Positions 8,395 through 17,975 of a DNA stretch of 43,354 nucleotides are shown here, one piece after another (position 1 is the stretch's first letter; each line of letters opens with the position of its first letter). Under the pieces are notes generated by a model that was given only the letters and a program-made list of their open reading frames with translations, was not told where the DNA came from and made no database searches. The stretch covers positions 1 through 43,354 of the forward strand of contig JAFVTI010000004.1 of the NCBI GenBank assembly GCA_017503325.1. The letters run 5' to 3'. The stretch comes from Clostridia bacterium (GTDB taxonomy: Bacteria > Bacillota > Clostridia > Oscillospirales > CAG-272). The translations under genes were made by a program, and so were the position numbers.

Positions 8395-8512
8395 GGTATT
8401 TTCCTTCTTTCTTTATAATGATTACAGCCCACCCGCATCTGTTTGGCAAGCGCGGCTGTCAATGTAAGTCATAATGACTTTTTCATAATCGGTTTCCGTT
8501 CCCGATTTTTGA
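8395..8512. other. Gap inside operon D between the vWA module and the ABC module
   Basis: This 118-bp gap is the largest inside operon D. It holds two imperfect hairpins (ACAGCC 8424-8429 with GGCTGT 8454-8459, and AAGTCA/TGACTT around 8466-8480) and no copy of the regulon motif. No clear terminator with a T run on the minus strand is visible, so read-through from 16305 down to 1069 is likely but not certain. Confidence 0.4.
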
Positions 8513-11155
8513 CTACACATTTTGCGAACGCGTATCGGAATTGGCTCCCCTGCTCCGCTTCCCGAGGAATTTCCGGAGATCTGCAAGGGTGAAGCGTCGG
8601 ATGACGATATCCGCCAGCAGGAGCAGGACGGCGAGGATACTCAGCGGAAACTCAAAGGTGATGACAGTGCGGTGCACGCCCATATCCACGGCGCGCAGCT
8701 CATCGACAGACGCATCCAAATATCCCCCTGTCACGGTGGCTATATCCGACAGCAGGGTGTTATCTCCTTCACGGAAGCGGTCGTATTCCCCGGAATAGGA
8801 AACGGCAAATACGGCTGTAGCTTGATCCACAACCTGCGCACGCTTCCGCCAGGTCACGATAACCGCGTATTCGCCCGTCTCTCCCACAGTCAGGCTTCCC
8901 TCATAGGAAGAGGCAGAGATGCGGTCAAGCTGTATCCGTTTCTGCTCAGGCTCCGTGATCTCGACATACACCTCGCAATCGTGTCCGTCCTCGGGCAGTT
9001 GCACCGTGATCGTCACGCGACTGCCATCTACGGTGATGTTGGGAATGAGTGCCGCATCGTAGCGGATCGAGGGATAGGCGGCTTTCTGGGCGTTTCGAAT
9101 AAAGGTCTGACCCGCCTCCTCCGCCAGAAAAGCCCGGCTCCACCGTGCAGAAAGATCCGTAGTAAAGCAGGTGACCGTTCCTTCCCCGTATGTCCACGAG
9201 GCGTATACGGGATCCCCCGTTTCCGAGGTCAGGTATACAGTAGTATTCTCCTTGGGGTGCATCCCCACGTAGCCCGTTAGCTCAGGAAGCTCTTCTATCC
9301 CCTCGGTAATCTCATCCTCAACCGCCACAAGAGGGATAAAGGAGGACTCATAGGCGTACCCGGACGAAAAGGTCTCGGTCTGCTCTACCATGATATTGGG
9401 CAGATCCAGCACGTTTGTAACCAAGTTATAAGTGCCGCCTGCTTTTTGAGCCATACGCTTCAAGGGCGAGTTGGATGCAGGGTCCCTACTTCCCTCGTTT
9501 CTATCGTCGGAGCCAGCACGAATCTCAACGGTGGACAGGACAATCCCATAGCGCTCGTGCATATCCTCTACCTTTTGATAGATAGTCTTCAGCTGTTCGG
9601 TAGGCTCGCCGTCAGACAGGAACAGTACGTGCTTGTTCTCAGGGGATTCATCCATCTCCCACAAAAGAAGACGTGCCACCTCGTCCAAAGCCGGTGTGTA
9701 GGCAGTACCGCCGCCAACGGTGATCTTACCAATGGCGCGGGCCGCCTTTTCCTTGTTCTTTTCCGTCATTTGCATGGGCTTAACCACAGTCTGCGCATTA
9801 CCGGCGAAAGCGATCACACTCACGTAGTCGCCCGCCCCCATGGGCTCCAGCACCTTAACTGCTCCGACCTTAGCCAACTCCAGACCGTTATTGTCCTCCA
9901 TACTGCCCGAGACATCAATGACGAGAAAGATCAACCTATGATTATTGCTCGCCCCGTAATCCAGAGGAAGCATCCGTTCATAAGCCGTCCCTGCCATATT
10001 TCCCTTGGAAAAGGTCTGATCTCCGCCCACAAAGCATAGACTCTTCCCCAAGAGCTTTACCGCAGCTTCCAGGGATACTTCCAGCTCCGCAGGCAGCTCG
10101 CGGGCGTCCACGTTCATCAAATAGTACCCGTCGTAATCGCCAAGGCTGGGAAGATCCGTGGGAGCATCCTTCTGGGAGACCACCTCTACCTCGGCATCTG
10201 CCGACAGGACTCCCTTCAGCTCCTCCGCCTCGGCGGGATCCTTAGCAATGATAAGCAAAGACGTTCTTCCGTAAGTACGCATAGCTACGTAAGCCTCATT
10301 GTTTTTTCCTTCGGTATCTGCCTCGCAGATAAGCACGGCGCGGTAGGTATGGGCACCCGCCGTATCGGCAGTCAGTTCAAAGCGTACAACGTTTTCCCCG
10401 AAGGTCAGTGTCACGGCTTTCTCCTCAATCAAGGTCTCCCCCTCGTACAGGGCGACGGTCGCCGCGCTGTCTGTATTACTCTTTACGGTCAGAGAAATCG
10501 TCAAAGCCTCTCCCACATAACTGCCACCCATGGAGGACATAGAGCTGATCTGCGCCTCTTGATCGGTCAGTTCATTTGTATCAAAATATACGGTGTCGAT
10601 GCGAATCCCCTCCTCTGCCAACCTACGGGCAGCGTAGAGCGCATCACGGGAGGTCTCCTTCCCGTCCGACAGGAGAATGATTCGCTTGTGGGCATAGCGA
10701 TCCATAAACTCCACAGCGCGATATAGGGCGGAGGTAATATCCGTACCCGAGACATCCGCCTTTTTCAAGGACATTCCGCCCCACAGGTTCTTGGTGCCCA
10801 CAAAAACCGTGTCCTGCCCGAAGAGTACGACTCCCTTTATGTTCCGTTCCGGAAACTCACTTAAGAGAGATTCGCAGAAGGCTGTCATATCCTCCCTGAC
10901 TGCAAGGGTGCTATCAGACACATCCACCAAAATAACCGTGCTCTGCCTGTCGGTTTCGCTGATGATCCCGAAACCCGCCGCCAGCACCGTCAAAATAACA
11001 GCAATAACGCCGTGCAGCGCAAGAGATACCACGGTCTTTTTTTGGCGGCGGCGTTCCTTTTTCATTGTCAAGAAGATCACCACAAGGATAAGAACCGCAG
11101 GGACGAGCATCAGCATCCACAGAGGACGCTCCAACAGATATTTAACGTTTTCCAC
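8513..11155 (-). CDS. Membrane protein with two von Willebrand A domains
   Basis: An 880-residue protein starting with GTG at 11155, which overlaps the upstream gene by 14 bp and has GGGGGT 9 bases upstream. Two membrane helices lie near the N-terminus (about residues 10-30 and 43-65). A first vWA domain has ILVDVSDST (about residue 75) and a second has FLVIDVSGSMED (about residue 412), a full metal-ion (MIDAS) motif. Downstream of the second motif, GGGTAYTPALDE and VLFLSDGEPTE supply the other MIDAS parts. A last helix lies near residue 840, followed by a basic Ser/Arg tail. It resembles the larger vWA proteins of MoxR/DUF58 clusters. vWA domains bind proteins via a metal ion, and the MoxR ATPase probably acts on these complexes. 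The target is unknown. Confidence 0.88.
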   Translation of the reverse strand: MENVKYLLERPLWMLMLVPAVLILVVIFLTMKKERRRQKKTVVSLALHGVIAVILTVLAAGFGIISETDRQSTVILVDVSDSTLAVREDMTAFCESLLSEFPERNIKGVVLFGQDTVFVGTKNLWGGMSLKKADVSGTDITSALYRAVEFMDRYAHKRIILLSDGKETSRDALYAARRLAEEGIRIDTVYFDTNELTDQEAQISSMSSMGGSYVGEALTISLTVKSNTDSAATVALYEGETLIEEKAVTLTFGENVVRFELTADTAGAHTYRAVLICEADTEGKNNEAYVAMRTYGRTSLLIIAKDPAEAEELKGVLSADAEVEVVSQKDAPTDLPSLGDYDGYYLMNVDARELPAELEVSLEAAVKLLGKSLCFVGGDQTFSKGNMAGTAYERMLPLDYGASNNHRLIFLVIDVSGSMEDNNGLELAKVGAVKVLEPMGAGDYVSVIAFAGNAQTVVKPMQMTEKNKEKAARAIGKITVGGGTAYTPALDEVARLLLWEMDESPENKHVLFLSDGEPTEQLKTIYQKVEDMHERYGIVLSTVEIRAGSDDRNEGSRDPASNSPLKRMAQKAGGTYNLVTNVLDLPNIMVEQTETFSSGYAYESSFIPLVAVEDEITEGIEELPELTGYVGMHPKENTTVYLTSETGDPVYASWTYGEGTVTCFTTDLSARWSRAFLAEEAGQTFIRNAQKAAYPSIRYDAALIPNITVDGSRVTITVQLPEDGHDCEVYVEITEPEQKRIQLDRISASSYEGSLTVGETGEYAVIVTWRKRAQVVDQATAVFAVSYSGEYDRFREGDNTLLSDIATVTGGYLDASVDELRAVDMGVHRTVITFEFPLSILAVLLLLADIVIRRFTLADLRKFLGKRSRGANSDTRSQNV

Positions 11156-12977
11156 GGTAATAATACCCCCATTCCAAAATTAGAAGCGCACAGATAAGTG
11201 CCACAGCAAGGGGGAGCGTTTCGGAGGACAGCATCGCATCCTCAGCGCTTTCCTCAAAGGGCTTGCTGAAATACACGGTGTCGGTGCTGTACGTTTCGTA
11301 CTCCTTTACCGGAATACGAACGAAAAATGCCGCCTCACGGTCCTGCTTGTTCAACTTATAAGTGAGCATGTAGAGTCCGGGTTCAGTAGGGACAATCGTG
11401 GGCTCCTTGCTGCTCAGCGCCGTCTGACTCCCATCCGGCTTATGTACAGTGGGTTCCTCAGCCTTCTCTTTCAGGGTGATCGCCACCGTCTCCCCCACGG
11501 TATACTCCTTTTGGGGAAGAGAGGGCGGCAAAGCCATGGTACTTGCTTTTTGGAGAAGCATCAGGAATGCAGGTGTCATGGCAAGATTCGTCTCGGAAAT
11601 GGGAAACATGAACAGATAATGACGGGCGCCGTTTTCAAGCTCGCGGACAAGCCCCATGGGTTCTCGGGAGCTGACACCGCACAGCGGCATCCAAGCCGGC
11701 ATTACGGTCGGTATCACGTACGTATCCACGTACATCTGCACGCTAACGTCTGCCAGGGCGGCATCCATTCCCTCAAGCAAGGGATCCGCCGTCAAGTCCT
11801 GTCTCAGAAAGCTGTGAATCACCGTATTACTGCCGGAACCACGAACGCTTAACGGCTGAACATCCTCAAGGAAGTTCCCGCGCGGCCAAAGCTGAGCAAA
11901 GCCGAGCGTCACACCGTTTTCAGGAAAAATATCCTCTTCCGGTATGCATCCGCTGAATATATACAAATCGTAAGCGCCCTCCAACGCCGTATCGTACTCG
12001 GGCTCTACGGTCACGTCGCAGTTACCGAGAGCGCGGAGCCCCTCCTCAAAAAACAGGGTTTCCTCCCCCAGCACCAGCACGGACACCGTCTCGGTACTGT
12101 TCCCTACGATGGTAAAATAATCATCACACGCTAAGGCGTCCTCCCCATCCAGGAAGAGAGTCGCCAAGCCAAAGCTACCATACCCGGTAGCGAAGCGGAC
12201 GGGAGTAGGCTCACCGTCTGTGCAGAAAACCACGGCAGTATCCACGATCTCGCCATCCACTTCTAACCCAACAGTCACCTCCCTGTCCTCGCCGTAGCTG
12301 ACCAAAACGCCTTCGAAGGTACCAACTCCGTGAGTCAGTGCTGTAATCGCCACGTTTTTCTCGCCGCGATTCATATCCACCATCTCGACATTCTCCACCT
12401 CAGCATATCGGGTATCGGTATAAAAGGTTACCTTGGCACTTCCCATACGAGCGCATGCTTCCCGAGCTAATCTCATAGCTTCGTAAGTATTACATCCGCC
12501 AAAGCCGCAAGAGGCTTGCTCCAGGGCAGCGATAGCCTCCCCCGCACTTCCACCCGTTACAAGACATGCCGGGGTATCCGAGGCTACGATCACCGTCATA
12601 GAGGAGCACAGACCGCTTTGCGCCAGCTCCTTTGCCTGCTCCACGGCAGACTCGAAACGACTCACACCATCCTGCTCTGTCTGCATACTTGCCGAGGCGT
12701 CAATCACCACAATCTGCCCCGCGATCTGCCCCAGAGACACGGCAGGTCTTGCCGCAGCGAGCGCCAACAAAGCCAGCATACTCAGTTGGAGCAAAAAGGC
12801 CGTCAAAGCGGTCATACGCCGAAGAGGCAAGTGTTTTTTACGAAATCTTTCGCTGAGATGCCACAAATACGTGCTGGACACCGACCGTTCCCTGTAATCC
12901 TGCTTGATCAGATAGATCACAACGAGCACGGGGATGGATAACAGGAGCAGCAGTCCCCACGGATTTTGCAGAATCAT
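11142..12977 (-). CDS. BatA-like membrane protein with a vWA domain
   Basis: A 611-residue protein. The N-terminus NPWGLLLLLSIPVLVVIYL followed by a second helix near residue 60 matches the BatA N-terminal domain (aerotolerance operon type). The vWA domain starts at IVVIDASASMQ (about residue 92), with DxSxS metal-binding residues, and a final helix lies near residue 590. A middle part of about 300 residues is less conserved. The start overlaps the DUF58 stop by 4 bases (ATGA). Its ribosome binding site, GGAGGTGATCC, is close to a full complement of the 16S rRNA end, which suggests strong, coupled translation. With MoxR and DUF58 it forms the usual trio; proteins of this type are thought to assemble into envelope complexes, though in clostridia the role is not known. 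Confidence 0.88.
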   Translation of the reverse strand: MILQNPWGLLLLLSIPVLVVIYLIKQDYRERSVSSTYLWHLSERFRKKHLPLRRMTALTAFLLQLSMLALLALAAARPAVSLGQIAGQIVVIDASASMQTEQDGVSRFESAVEQAKELAQSGLCSSMTVIVASDTPACLVTGGSAGEAIAALEQASCGFGGCNTYEAMRLAREACARMGSAKVTFYTDTRYAEVENVEMVDMNRGEKNVAITALTHGVGTFEGVLVSYGEDREVTVGLEVDGEIVDTAVVFCTDGEPTPVRFATGYGSFGLATLFLDGEDALACDDYFTIVGNSTETVSVLVLGEETLFFEEGLRALGNCDVTVEPEYDTALEGAYDLYIFSGCIPEEDIFPENGVTLGFAQLWPRGNFLEDVQPLSVRGSGSNTVIHSFLRQDLTADPLLEGMDAALADVSVQMYVDTYVIPTVMPAWMPLCGVSSREPMGLVRELENGARHYLFMFPISETNLAMTPAFLMLLQKASTMALPPSLPQKEYTVGETVAITLKEKAEEPTVHKPDGSQTALSSKEPTIVPTEPGLYMLTYKLNKQDREAAFFVRIPVKEYETYSTDTVYFSKPFEESAEDAMLSSETLPLAVALICALLILEWGYYYRGKR

Positions 12978-13858
12978 TGGATCACCTCCGCGGCGACCGC
13001 CTTATCAAAGAGCATTTTTTCCAAAGGCTCGTCTGTACAAACGCTGAAAAAGCCAACGCCGCGAGAAGCGCAAAAGCTTTGCAACTCGCCCTGGTGGTAT
13101 GCAACAGCGTCCCTATATGCCCTCAGCCCTTCCTTGCTGAAATCCGACCGATAATCCGGTTCTCTGTTCTCAAGATCTCTCAGGGTATATTTACCCGAAA
13201 TCTCCGGCGTGATCTCATCGCGGGATAGCACTTGAATAAGATATACCTCCCGTCGTTTTTGAATCATGAGATCCACCGCCTCTTTCCAGTCCGAATCCGT
13301 GAGAAAATCAGAAATCAGCACCGATATGCCACCGATAGCACCGCTTTCATGGGTGTTATTGATGGCTTTGCCAAGCTCGGAGGTTCCCTTGAAGGTCAAG
13401 GTCTCCAACGATTCAACGGCAGAATAGAAGGCGTCTTTGCCCATGACCGTGCCCGAAAGATCCTGACAGATCTCTCCGCTCACTCCATAAAAGGTCACGC
13501 GATCCATGGCTTGAACTGCCAAAAAGCCCAGTGCAGCGCCGATACGAAGGGCGGTATACGCCTTGGAGGGTGTTCCCCAATCCATGGAGGCAGAGGTATC
13601 AAAATATACGCGGTGGTGCAACTGGCGCTCGTCAACAAAGAGCTTCAGATATAGCTTTTTGAAACGGGCATACAGATTCCAGTCCACCCGTTTCAACTCA
13701 TCGCCTGCCGCGTATGCACGGTAATCCGCAAATTCAGCACTGCTGCCATATGCCTGTGACCGCCGATTACCGCCAAACAAGCCGTTCATTAAATTTCGGA
13801 TGGATAGATCGTGTCCCTCCAACATAGCAATGAAATCTTCATCTATGATACGTTTCAT
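12974..13858 (-). CDS. DUF58 domain protein (MoxR partner)
   Basis: A 294-residue soluble protein with the typical DUF58 core: SAEFADYRAYAAGDELKRVD, then WNLYARFKKLYLKLF, then YFDTSASMDWG, a MIDAS-like DxSxS at about residues 87-92. The length fits the short cytoplasmic form that lacks N-terminal helices. DUF58 proteins nearly always follow moxR and are taken to be MoxR partners. It starts 9 bp after the moxR stop and overlaps the next gene by 4 bp, so the three are translationally linked. No odd features were seen. Confidence 0.93.
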   Translation of the reverse strand: MKRIIDEDFIAMLEGHDLSIRNLMNGLFGGNRRSQAYGSSAEFADYRAYAAGDELKRVDWNLYARFKKLYLKLFVDERQLHHRVYFDTSASMDWGTPSKAYTALRIGAALGFLAVQAMDRVTFYGVSGEICQDLSGTVMGKDAFYSAVESLETLTFKGTSELGKAINNTHESGAIGGISVLISDFLTDSDWKEAVDLMIQKRREVYLIQVLSRDEITPEISGKYTLRDLENREPDYRSDFSKEGLRAYRDAVAYHQGELQSFCASRGVGFFSVCTDEPLEKMLFDKAVAAEVIQ

Positions 13859-13867
13859 AGCGCACCC

Positions 13868-14845
13868 TTACTTCCTGAGAACGGTCTTGATAAGCTCGCG
13901 AATACAATCGTCTGCCGTCAGTTTATCTGCGATGGCTGCATAGCTTGGCTTCACTCTGTGGCGCAGAACGGGAAACGCTAAGGCCTCAATATCCTCATAG
14001 GCAACATTATAACGACCGTTCATCAGGGCGCGCACCTTACCTGCTGTGATGAGCGCCTGAGCAGCGCGGGGGCTGGCACCGAAGCGAAGATATTTTTTTG
14101 AAAAATCGGGACTCGCGGAAAGCTCGGGATGCGTTGCACAAACCAAGCGCATGGTATAACGCATGACCTGCTCCATGATGGGGATATCCTTGGCGCAAGC
14201 CCTCATATCCAACAGCTCCTCGGCAGTGACTACGGCAGATGCGGTCTCTTCCATGGTTTTCTGAGTCATGGACACGATGTCGTAGAGCTGATCTGCCGTG
14301 GGAAATTCTACATTGAGCTTGAACATGAAACGGTCAGTCTGCGCTTCGGGAAGAGGATACGTGCCGTCCTGCTCAACTGGGTTCTGGGTAGCGAGAACGA
14401 AAAAAGGCTCACTTAACGTATAACTCTCTCCCGATACGGTGACCTTATGCTCCTGCATAGCCTCCAAAAGAGCCGCTTGAGTCTTGGGTGTGGCACGGTT
14501 GATCTCGTCTGCCAGTACGATACTCGAAAAAACGGGTCCCTTCTTGAATACGATGGCGGAACGACCGTCGGGATATGTTTCCAATACATTGGTGCCCGTC
14601 ACGTCGGCGGGCATGAGATCAGGGGTAAACTGAATGCGGGAGAATGGCAGATTGAATGCCTGCCCCAGGGAGCGAACCAGACGTGTTTTTCCCACGCCGG
14701 GAACACCCTCTAAGAGAACATTGCCCCCCGCGATCATGGCGATGACAGTATCTCTTACCACTTCATCCTGACCCACTAAGTCCTTTTGTATCTCGCTGAT
14801 GATGCGCTGACATTTGTCTGAAAAGCCTTGTATTCTATTTTCCAT
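13868..14845 (-). CDS. MoxR-family AAA+ ATPase
   Basis: A 325-residue AAA+ ATPase with Walker A LLEGVPGVGKTRLV (about residues 43-56), Walker B SIVLADEINRATPKTQ, sensor 1 FFVLATQNPVEQDGTYPLPE and an arginine finger region AQTDRFMFKL. Length and motif order are standard for MoxR. The start at 14845 has GGAGGAAA upstream and is 2 bp from the previous stop. MoxR proteins act as chaperone-like ATPases on vWA/DUF58 partners, here the three genes that follow. No residues are missing, so it should be active. Confidence 0.95.
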   Translation of the reverse strand: MENRIQGFSDKCQRIISEIQKDLVGQDEVVRDTVIAMIAGGNVLLEGVPGVGKTRLVRSLGQAFNLPFSRIQFTPDLMPADVTGTNVLETYPDGRSAIVFKKGPVFSSIVLADEINRATPKTQAALLEAMQEHKVTVSGESYTLSEPFFVLATQNPVEQDGTYPLPEAQTDRFMFKLNVEFPTADQLYDIVSMTQKTMEETASAVVTAEELLDMRACAKDIPIMEQVMRYTMRLVCATHPELSASPDFSKKYLRFGASPRAAQALITAGKVRALMNGRYNVAYEDIEALAFPVLRHRVKPSYAAIADKLTADDCIRELIKTVLRK

Positions 14846-14847
14846 GC

Positions 14848-16305
14848 TTAGTTTCCTCCGTTAGATTGATTTTTCAGTGACTCGAAATAGGCATTCATAG
14901 CCTCCACCACATCAGCAGAGAGCTCGCCCCGCTCGGCTTGGGCAAGAAAATCTGCCACATACGCCGCATATACCTGTCCATAGGACACATCCCCTGCCTG
15001 CGGATCATAGACGTGATCCTTCATGTTCGTTTGACCACCGCCCACACCGCCGCCTTCAGTTATACCGTCACTGCCTGCATCGGGCATTTGACCGGGTCTG
15101 CCATGATTGCCTAAGGAATCCTGATTGCCGTCTCCGACGCCATCGATCCCCGACTGTCCGCCTTCCTGCTCGCCTCCGTCGCCTTCCGGACCTTGATCAG
15201 AGGAGTTTCCATTATCTGACCCGTTTCCCTCCTGCTCGCCCTCGTTCTCTTTTCCGTCACCCGGAGTCATCTGCTCTCCCATCTGCTCCTTCATCTGATC
15301 TCCCAAGGCTTGGGCGTTCTGTTGCTTATTGAGCGCATCGTTGATCTCGGCTTCAGCGCGATCCAGGACCTCCTCCACAGGGGTATCTGCATCCGACAGC
15401 CCGTTTTTCATATTTTCCAACGCCTCACGCAGATCGTTGGAGGCATCGGTTTTGGATGCATTCAGCGCATCCTGCAGCTGTTCTGCCACCGACTGCTGCC
15501 TGTCCGGATCGCCCTCCATCACCTCCTTGAGATGCTCCAGGGCAGATGAAACTTGGTTCCGGTCTCCCTTTTGTATTGCCTCACCCAACTCCTTCAGATC
15601 ATCGTAGTCCTTCAAAGTGTCTCCCAACTCCTCTCGGCTGACCTCCTTATCCACGCTTTCGTCAAGTCGATCCATAGCCGAATCCAGAGCCTGATCCACG
15701 TCATCCCGATCCTTGCTTTCCTCCAGTTCTTTTTCCAGATCCTGAAGGATCTCCTCAAGCTCTGCTCTGAATTCATCCGACAGATCAGTGTCCTCCACCA
15801 TCTCATGCAGCTCGTTGACGAGAGGCGGGCGGCTGAAGGCTCGGATATCGGGGATAAACAAAAGCACCGTCGCGCAGACGATCAAAACGGAACACAGCAT
15901 CAAAAGGGTTTTGGATACACTGAATTTGAGGGTTCTGCTGTTGATCCCCTGCAAGCGGGTCATTGTCTCCTCTCTTTGCAGACGGGCCGCAGGCGAGACG
16001 CTGTGCTCGTATTCCAGCATGGTTTCCACACGCTCATCCATCCCCAGACTGTCCAAACGGCGAGCCGTATCTCGCTCCGTAGGACGATACAAGAGCACCA
16101 ACGACAACCCTGTCCCCAATACCAGCACGACGGCAAAAGCGATCAGAATCCCTGTTCCGGTAACCGTTTGCGGCAAGAACCAGTGTACGCCCCCCAATAC
16201 CACCGCGACAGCAGCGGCTATCATTGCTCCCAAAACGGTAGAGCGGATCCATGCCTCCGCCAGCAATCTCCGCTTAAAAGGCTTCAATATGTCTTTAATA
16301 CTCAT
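14848..16305 (-). CDS. DUF4175-like membrane protein with acidic coiled coil and Gly/Gln-rich linker
   Basis: A 485-residue protein, the first gene of operon D; the start at 16305 has AAGGAAA. Helices at about residues 20-40, 50-72 and 132-155 anchor it. After that comes a long, strongly charged helical stretch (about 165-345) with many Glu, Asp and Leu in heptad-like order, ending in QALGDQMKEQMGEQMTPGDG. A low-complexity Gly/Asn/Glu/Gln linker follows (about 350-430) and then a short C-terminal helix domain. This plan matches DUF4175-type proteins that precede moxR in several phyla, but identity cannot be proven here. A role as a scaffold for the MoxR/vWA complex is an inference. Confidence 0.7.
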   Translation of the reverse strand: MSIKDILKPFKRRLLAEAWIRSTVLGAMIAAAVAVVLGGVHWFLPQTVTGTGILIAFAVVLVLGTGLSLVLLYRPTERDTARRLDSLGMDERVETMLEYEHSVSPAARLQREETMTRLQGINSRTLKFSVSKTLLMLCSVLIVCATVLLFIPDIRAFSRPPLVNELHEMVEDTDLSDEFRAELEEILQDLEKELEESKDRDDVDQALDSAMDRLDESVDKEVSREELGDTLKDYDDLKELGEAIQKGDRNQVSSALEHLKEVMEGDPDRQQSVAEQLQDALNASKTDASNDLREALENMKNGLSDADTPVEEVLDRAEAEINDALNKQQNAQALGDQMKEQMGEQMTPGDGKENEGEQEGNGSDNGNSSDQGPEGDGGEQEGGQSGIDGVGDGNQDSLGNHGRPGQMPDAGSDGITEGGGVGGGQTNMKDHVYDPQAGDVSYGQVYAAYVADFLAQAERGELSADVVEAMNAYFESLKNQSNGGN

Positions 16306-16413
16306 GGTTTATTTCCTTTCATCATCTGATCTCATCTGTACTGTTGAATCTCCTCCCCCTCACCGTTGAGCTTGATCACCCACATGGCAGCGTCGCAAAG
16401 ATCCACCGTCTTT

Positions 16414-16456
16414 ATTCTAACACAAAGGAAAAATCCGCGAAATACCTTATCGGCAC
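16414..16456 (-). promoter_or_regulatory. Operon D promoter with regulon motif
   Basis: On the minus strand GTGCCGATAAGGTATT (16441-16456) is followed by a TGT-extended -10 box TAGAAT (16414-16419). The first base of the -10 box and the first base of the motif are 27 bp apart, as at the four other sites. The -35 position reads TTTCGC, which is poor. Apart from the motif and the -10 box, the flanks differ from the other sites. The leader to the first gene is about 100 bases. Confidence 0.8.
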
Positions 16457-16481
16457 GATTTTTGTGGCCAACACCTTTGGC

Positions 16482-16520
16482 AAAGAAAAAGCAACAGCCG
16501 TCCGCGGACGGCTGTTGCTT
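16482..16520 (-). terminator. Terminator of operon C
   Basis: AAGCAACAGCCGTCCG (16489-16504) is perfectly complementary to 16505-16520, giving a 32-base palindrome; the minus strand continues into TTTTTCTTT. It follows the operon C stop by 3 bp and lies about 25 bp upstream of the operon D activator motif, so the two operons are insulated. Confidence 0.88.
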
Positions 16521-16523
16521 TGC

Positions 16524-17954
16524 TTAGTTCTCCTGATCCAGGTTCAGTTCCGGGAATGATGGAAGCTTATAGACCTTCCCCGTCAGAGTGTCAATAACAG
16601 CATTACGGAATACCGTGCCACTATACGAGGGCTTATCACACAAACTGTTGGGATAGTCCAGATAGGTCTGGTAGCAGAGGTACAGCATCCGTCCGTCAAA
16701 GCCCTGTGGAAACCAGATCATATCGGGGATCCCCAGGGTTGTGAGTTGAGCGATCTCGGTCACGCTCCCATCAGCGTTCAAGCGGTAGATACGGCCTGCC
16801 AGGGCGGCATTGCCGTATGAGCTTTTCACGGTAGCCTCTGCCGTATAAAAGTCGTAGCCCGGATCGTCTTTATAGGCTTCTTTGCTGTGATCCACAACAC
16901 AGAAGGAGATATCGCCGTATTGGTAGACGTTGACAATATCCGCATCTTTGCCGTTAGGTATCAGCTCGCTTGTGGGTACGGATTCCCCTGTTTGCAGATC
17001 ATATGTGTATCCTACCGATGCCAGATCCACCGTGGAATAATCAATGGTGCCGTAGTTTACATAACCGTCATCTACCGATAATATCGACACGGTCAGATGC
17101 TTTTCAACCTCCACCAAGGTCTTGACCTCCCCTGTTTCTACGTCACAGGAGATCAGCAGATTGCGATCCTTCGTCGCGTAAACGATTCCGTTTCGCACAG
17201 TAAAGCTGTTCATGGGGGTAGACTCGCTGACAAAACCGTACTGCTTGGTTGCAGGATCGTACCTGACCACCGTATTGCGCACAAGCTCGCCATCCTCATC
17301 GCGGATTTCGGTAGAAAAATACAGAAAGTCTCCGTCTGCCTGCATATCTGACCATGTGTAGTACAGCATGGTCTCTTTATCTATCTCAATGCGATCACCG
17401 CCCGAGATGATATTGCCGCCGACCCAGCCTTCATAGGATACAGTAGGCATGGGGTCCAACTCTACCCGCAGATCACTCAAGTGCTTGTCAAAGGACAGAA
17501 GACGGGCATCTGAGTAATCAAAGTTGGCGGTTTGAACGTAGATGCGGCCATTCAAGTAGGCAACTCCCTCCACAAAGCGATCCCCATCAAACTGACAGCC
17601 GCTGCCTTGCTCATGGGTGCAGAAGGGATCGGGACAGAGACTGACGTAGTCTTGGACGATCTTGCTATATACCTTGTTATTGCTGTGGGTGTGTGCCAGA
17701 AAGGTGTAATAGGGGGTATTGACAAAGTCGCTGTGTTTGCTGATGATATGCCCGCTTTGCTCAAAGATCGCCTCCCAATCCGCTTCGGATATGGGGTATT
17801 GCTCATCCGGGGACAGCGTATCGGCGGCATCCTCGGTATAGGTCTCGTCTCCTATGATGCTTGCACGGCGAGTGATAAAAGGGATGGAAAGAATAATGGC
17901 TGTAACGAGAAGTACAGCAATCAAAGCGATGGGGATAATGCGTTTTTTTGACAT
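16524..17954 (-). CDS. Anchored propeller-type surface protein, no lipobox (operon C, last gene)
   Basis: A 476-residue protein; the start at 17954 has AAGGAGAAA. The N-terminal helix (about residues 5-26) has no Cys and runs into TRRASIIGDETYTE, so it is a membrane anchor or a cleaved signal rather than a lipoprotein signal. The same RR and GDETYTE appear in the protein at 21607 of the same operon, making these two a subgroup. The signature LCPDPFCTHEQGSGC (CX4CXHX5C) is near residue 115. Strand-rich segments such as GDFLYFSTE and GRIYVQTANF fit a propeller. The C-terminal part has GRIYRLNADGS and TTLGIPDMIW, matching TTDGIPDLI in its relative. Its role is unknown; it is expected outside the cell. 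Confidence 0.83.
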   Translation of the reverse strand: MSKKRIIPIALIAVLLVTAIILSIPFITRRASIIGDETYTEDAADTLSPDEQYPISEADWEAIFEQSGHIISKHSDFVNTPYYTFLAHTHSNNKVYSKIVQDYVSLCPDPFCTHEQGSGCQFDGDRFVEGVAYLNGRIYVQTANFDYSDARLLSFDKHLSDLRVELDPMPTVSYEGWVGGNIISGGDRIEIDKETMLYYTWSDMQADGDFLYFSTEIRDEDGELVRNTVVRYDPATKQYGFVSESTPMNSFTVRNGIVYATKDRNLLISCDVETGEVKTLVEVEKHLTVSILSVDDGYVNYGTIDYSTVDLASVGYTYDLQTGESVPTSELIPNGKDADIVNVYQYGDISFCVVDHSKEAYKDDPGYDFYTAEATVKSSYGNAALAGRIYRLNADGSVTEIAQLTTLGIPDMIWFPQGFDGRMLYLCYQTYLDYPNSLCDKPSYSGTVFRNAVIDTLTGKVYKLPSFPELNLDQEN

Positions 17955-17975
17955 GGTTTTCTCCTTATAATGTGC

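Noticed and set aside
8395..8512. A sixth regulon promoter before the operon D ATPase
   Set aside because: No copy of the GTGCCG-N4-GGTR motif or TGnTANAAT box at the required spacing was found.
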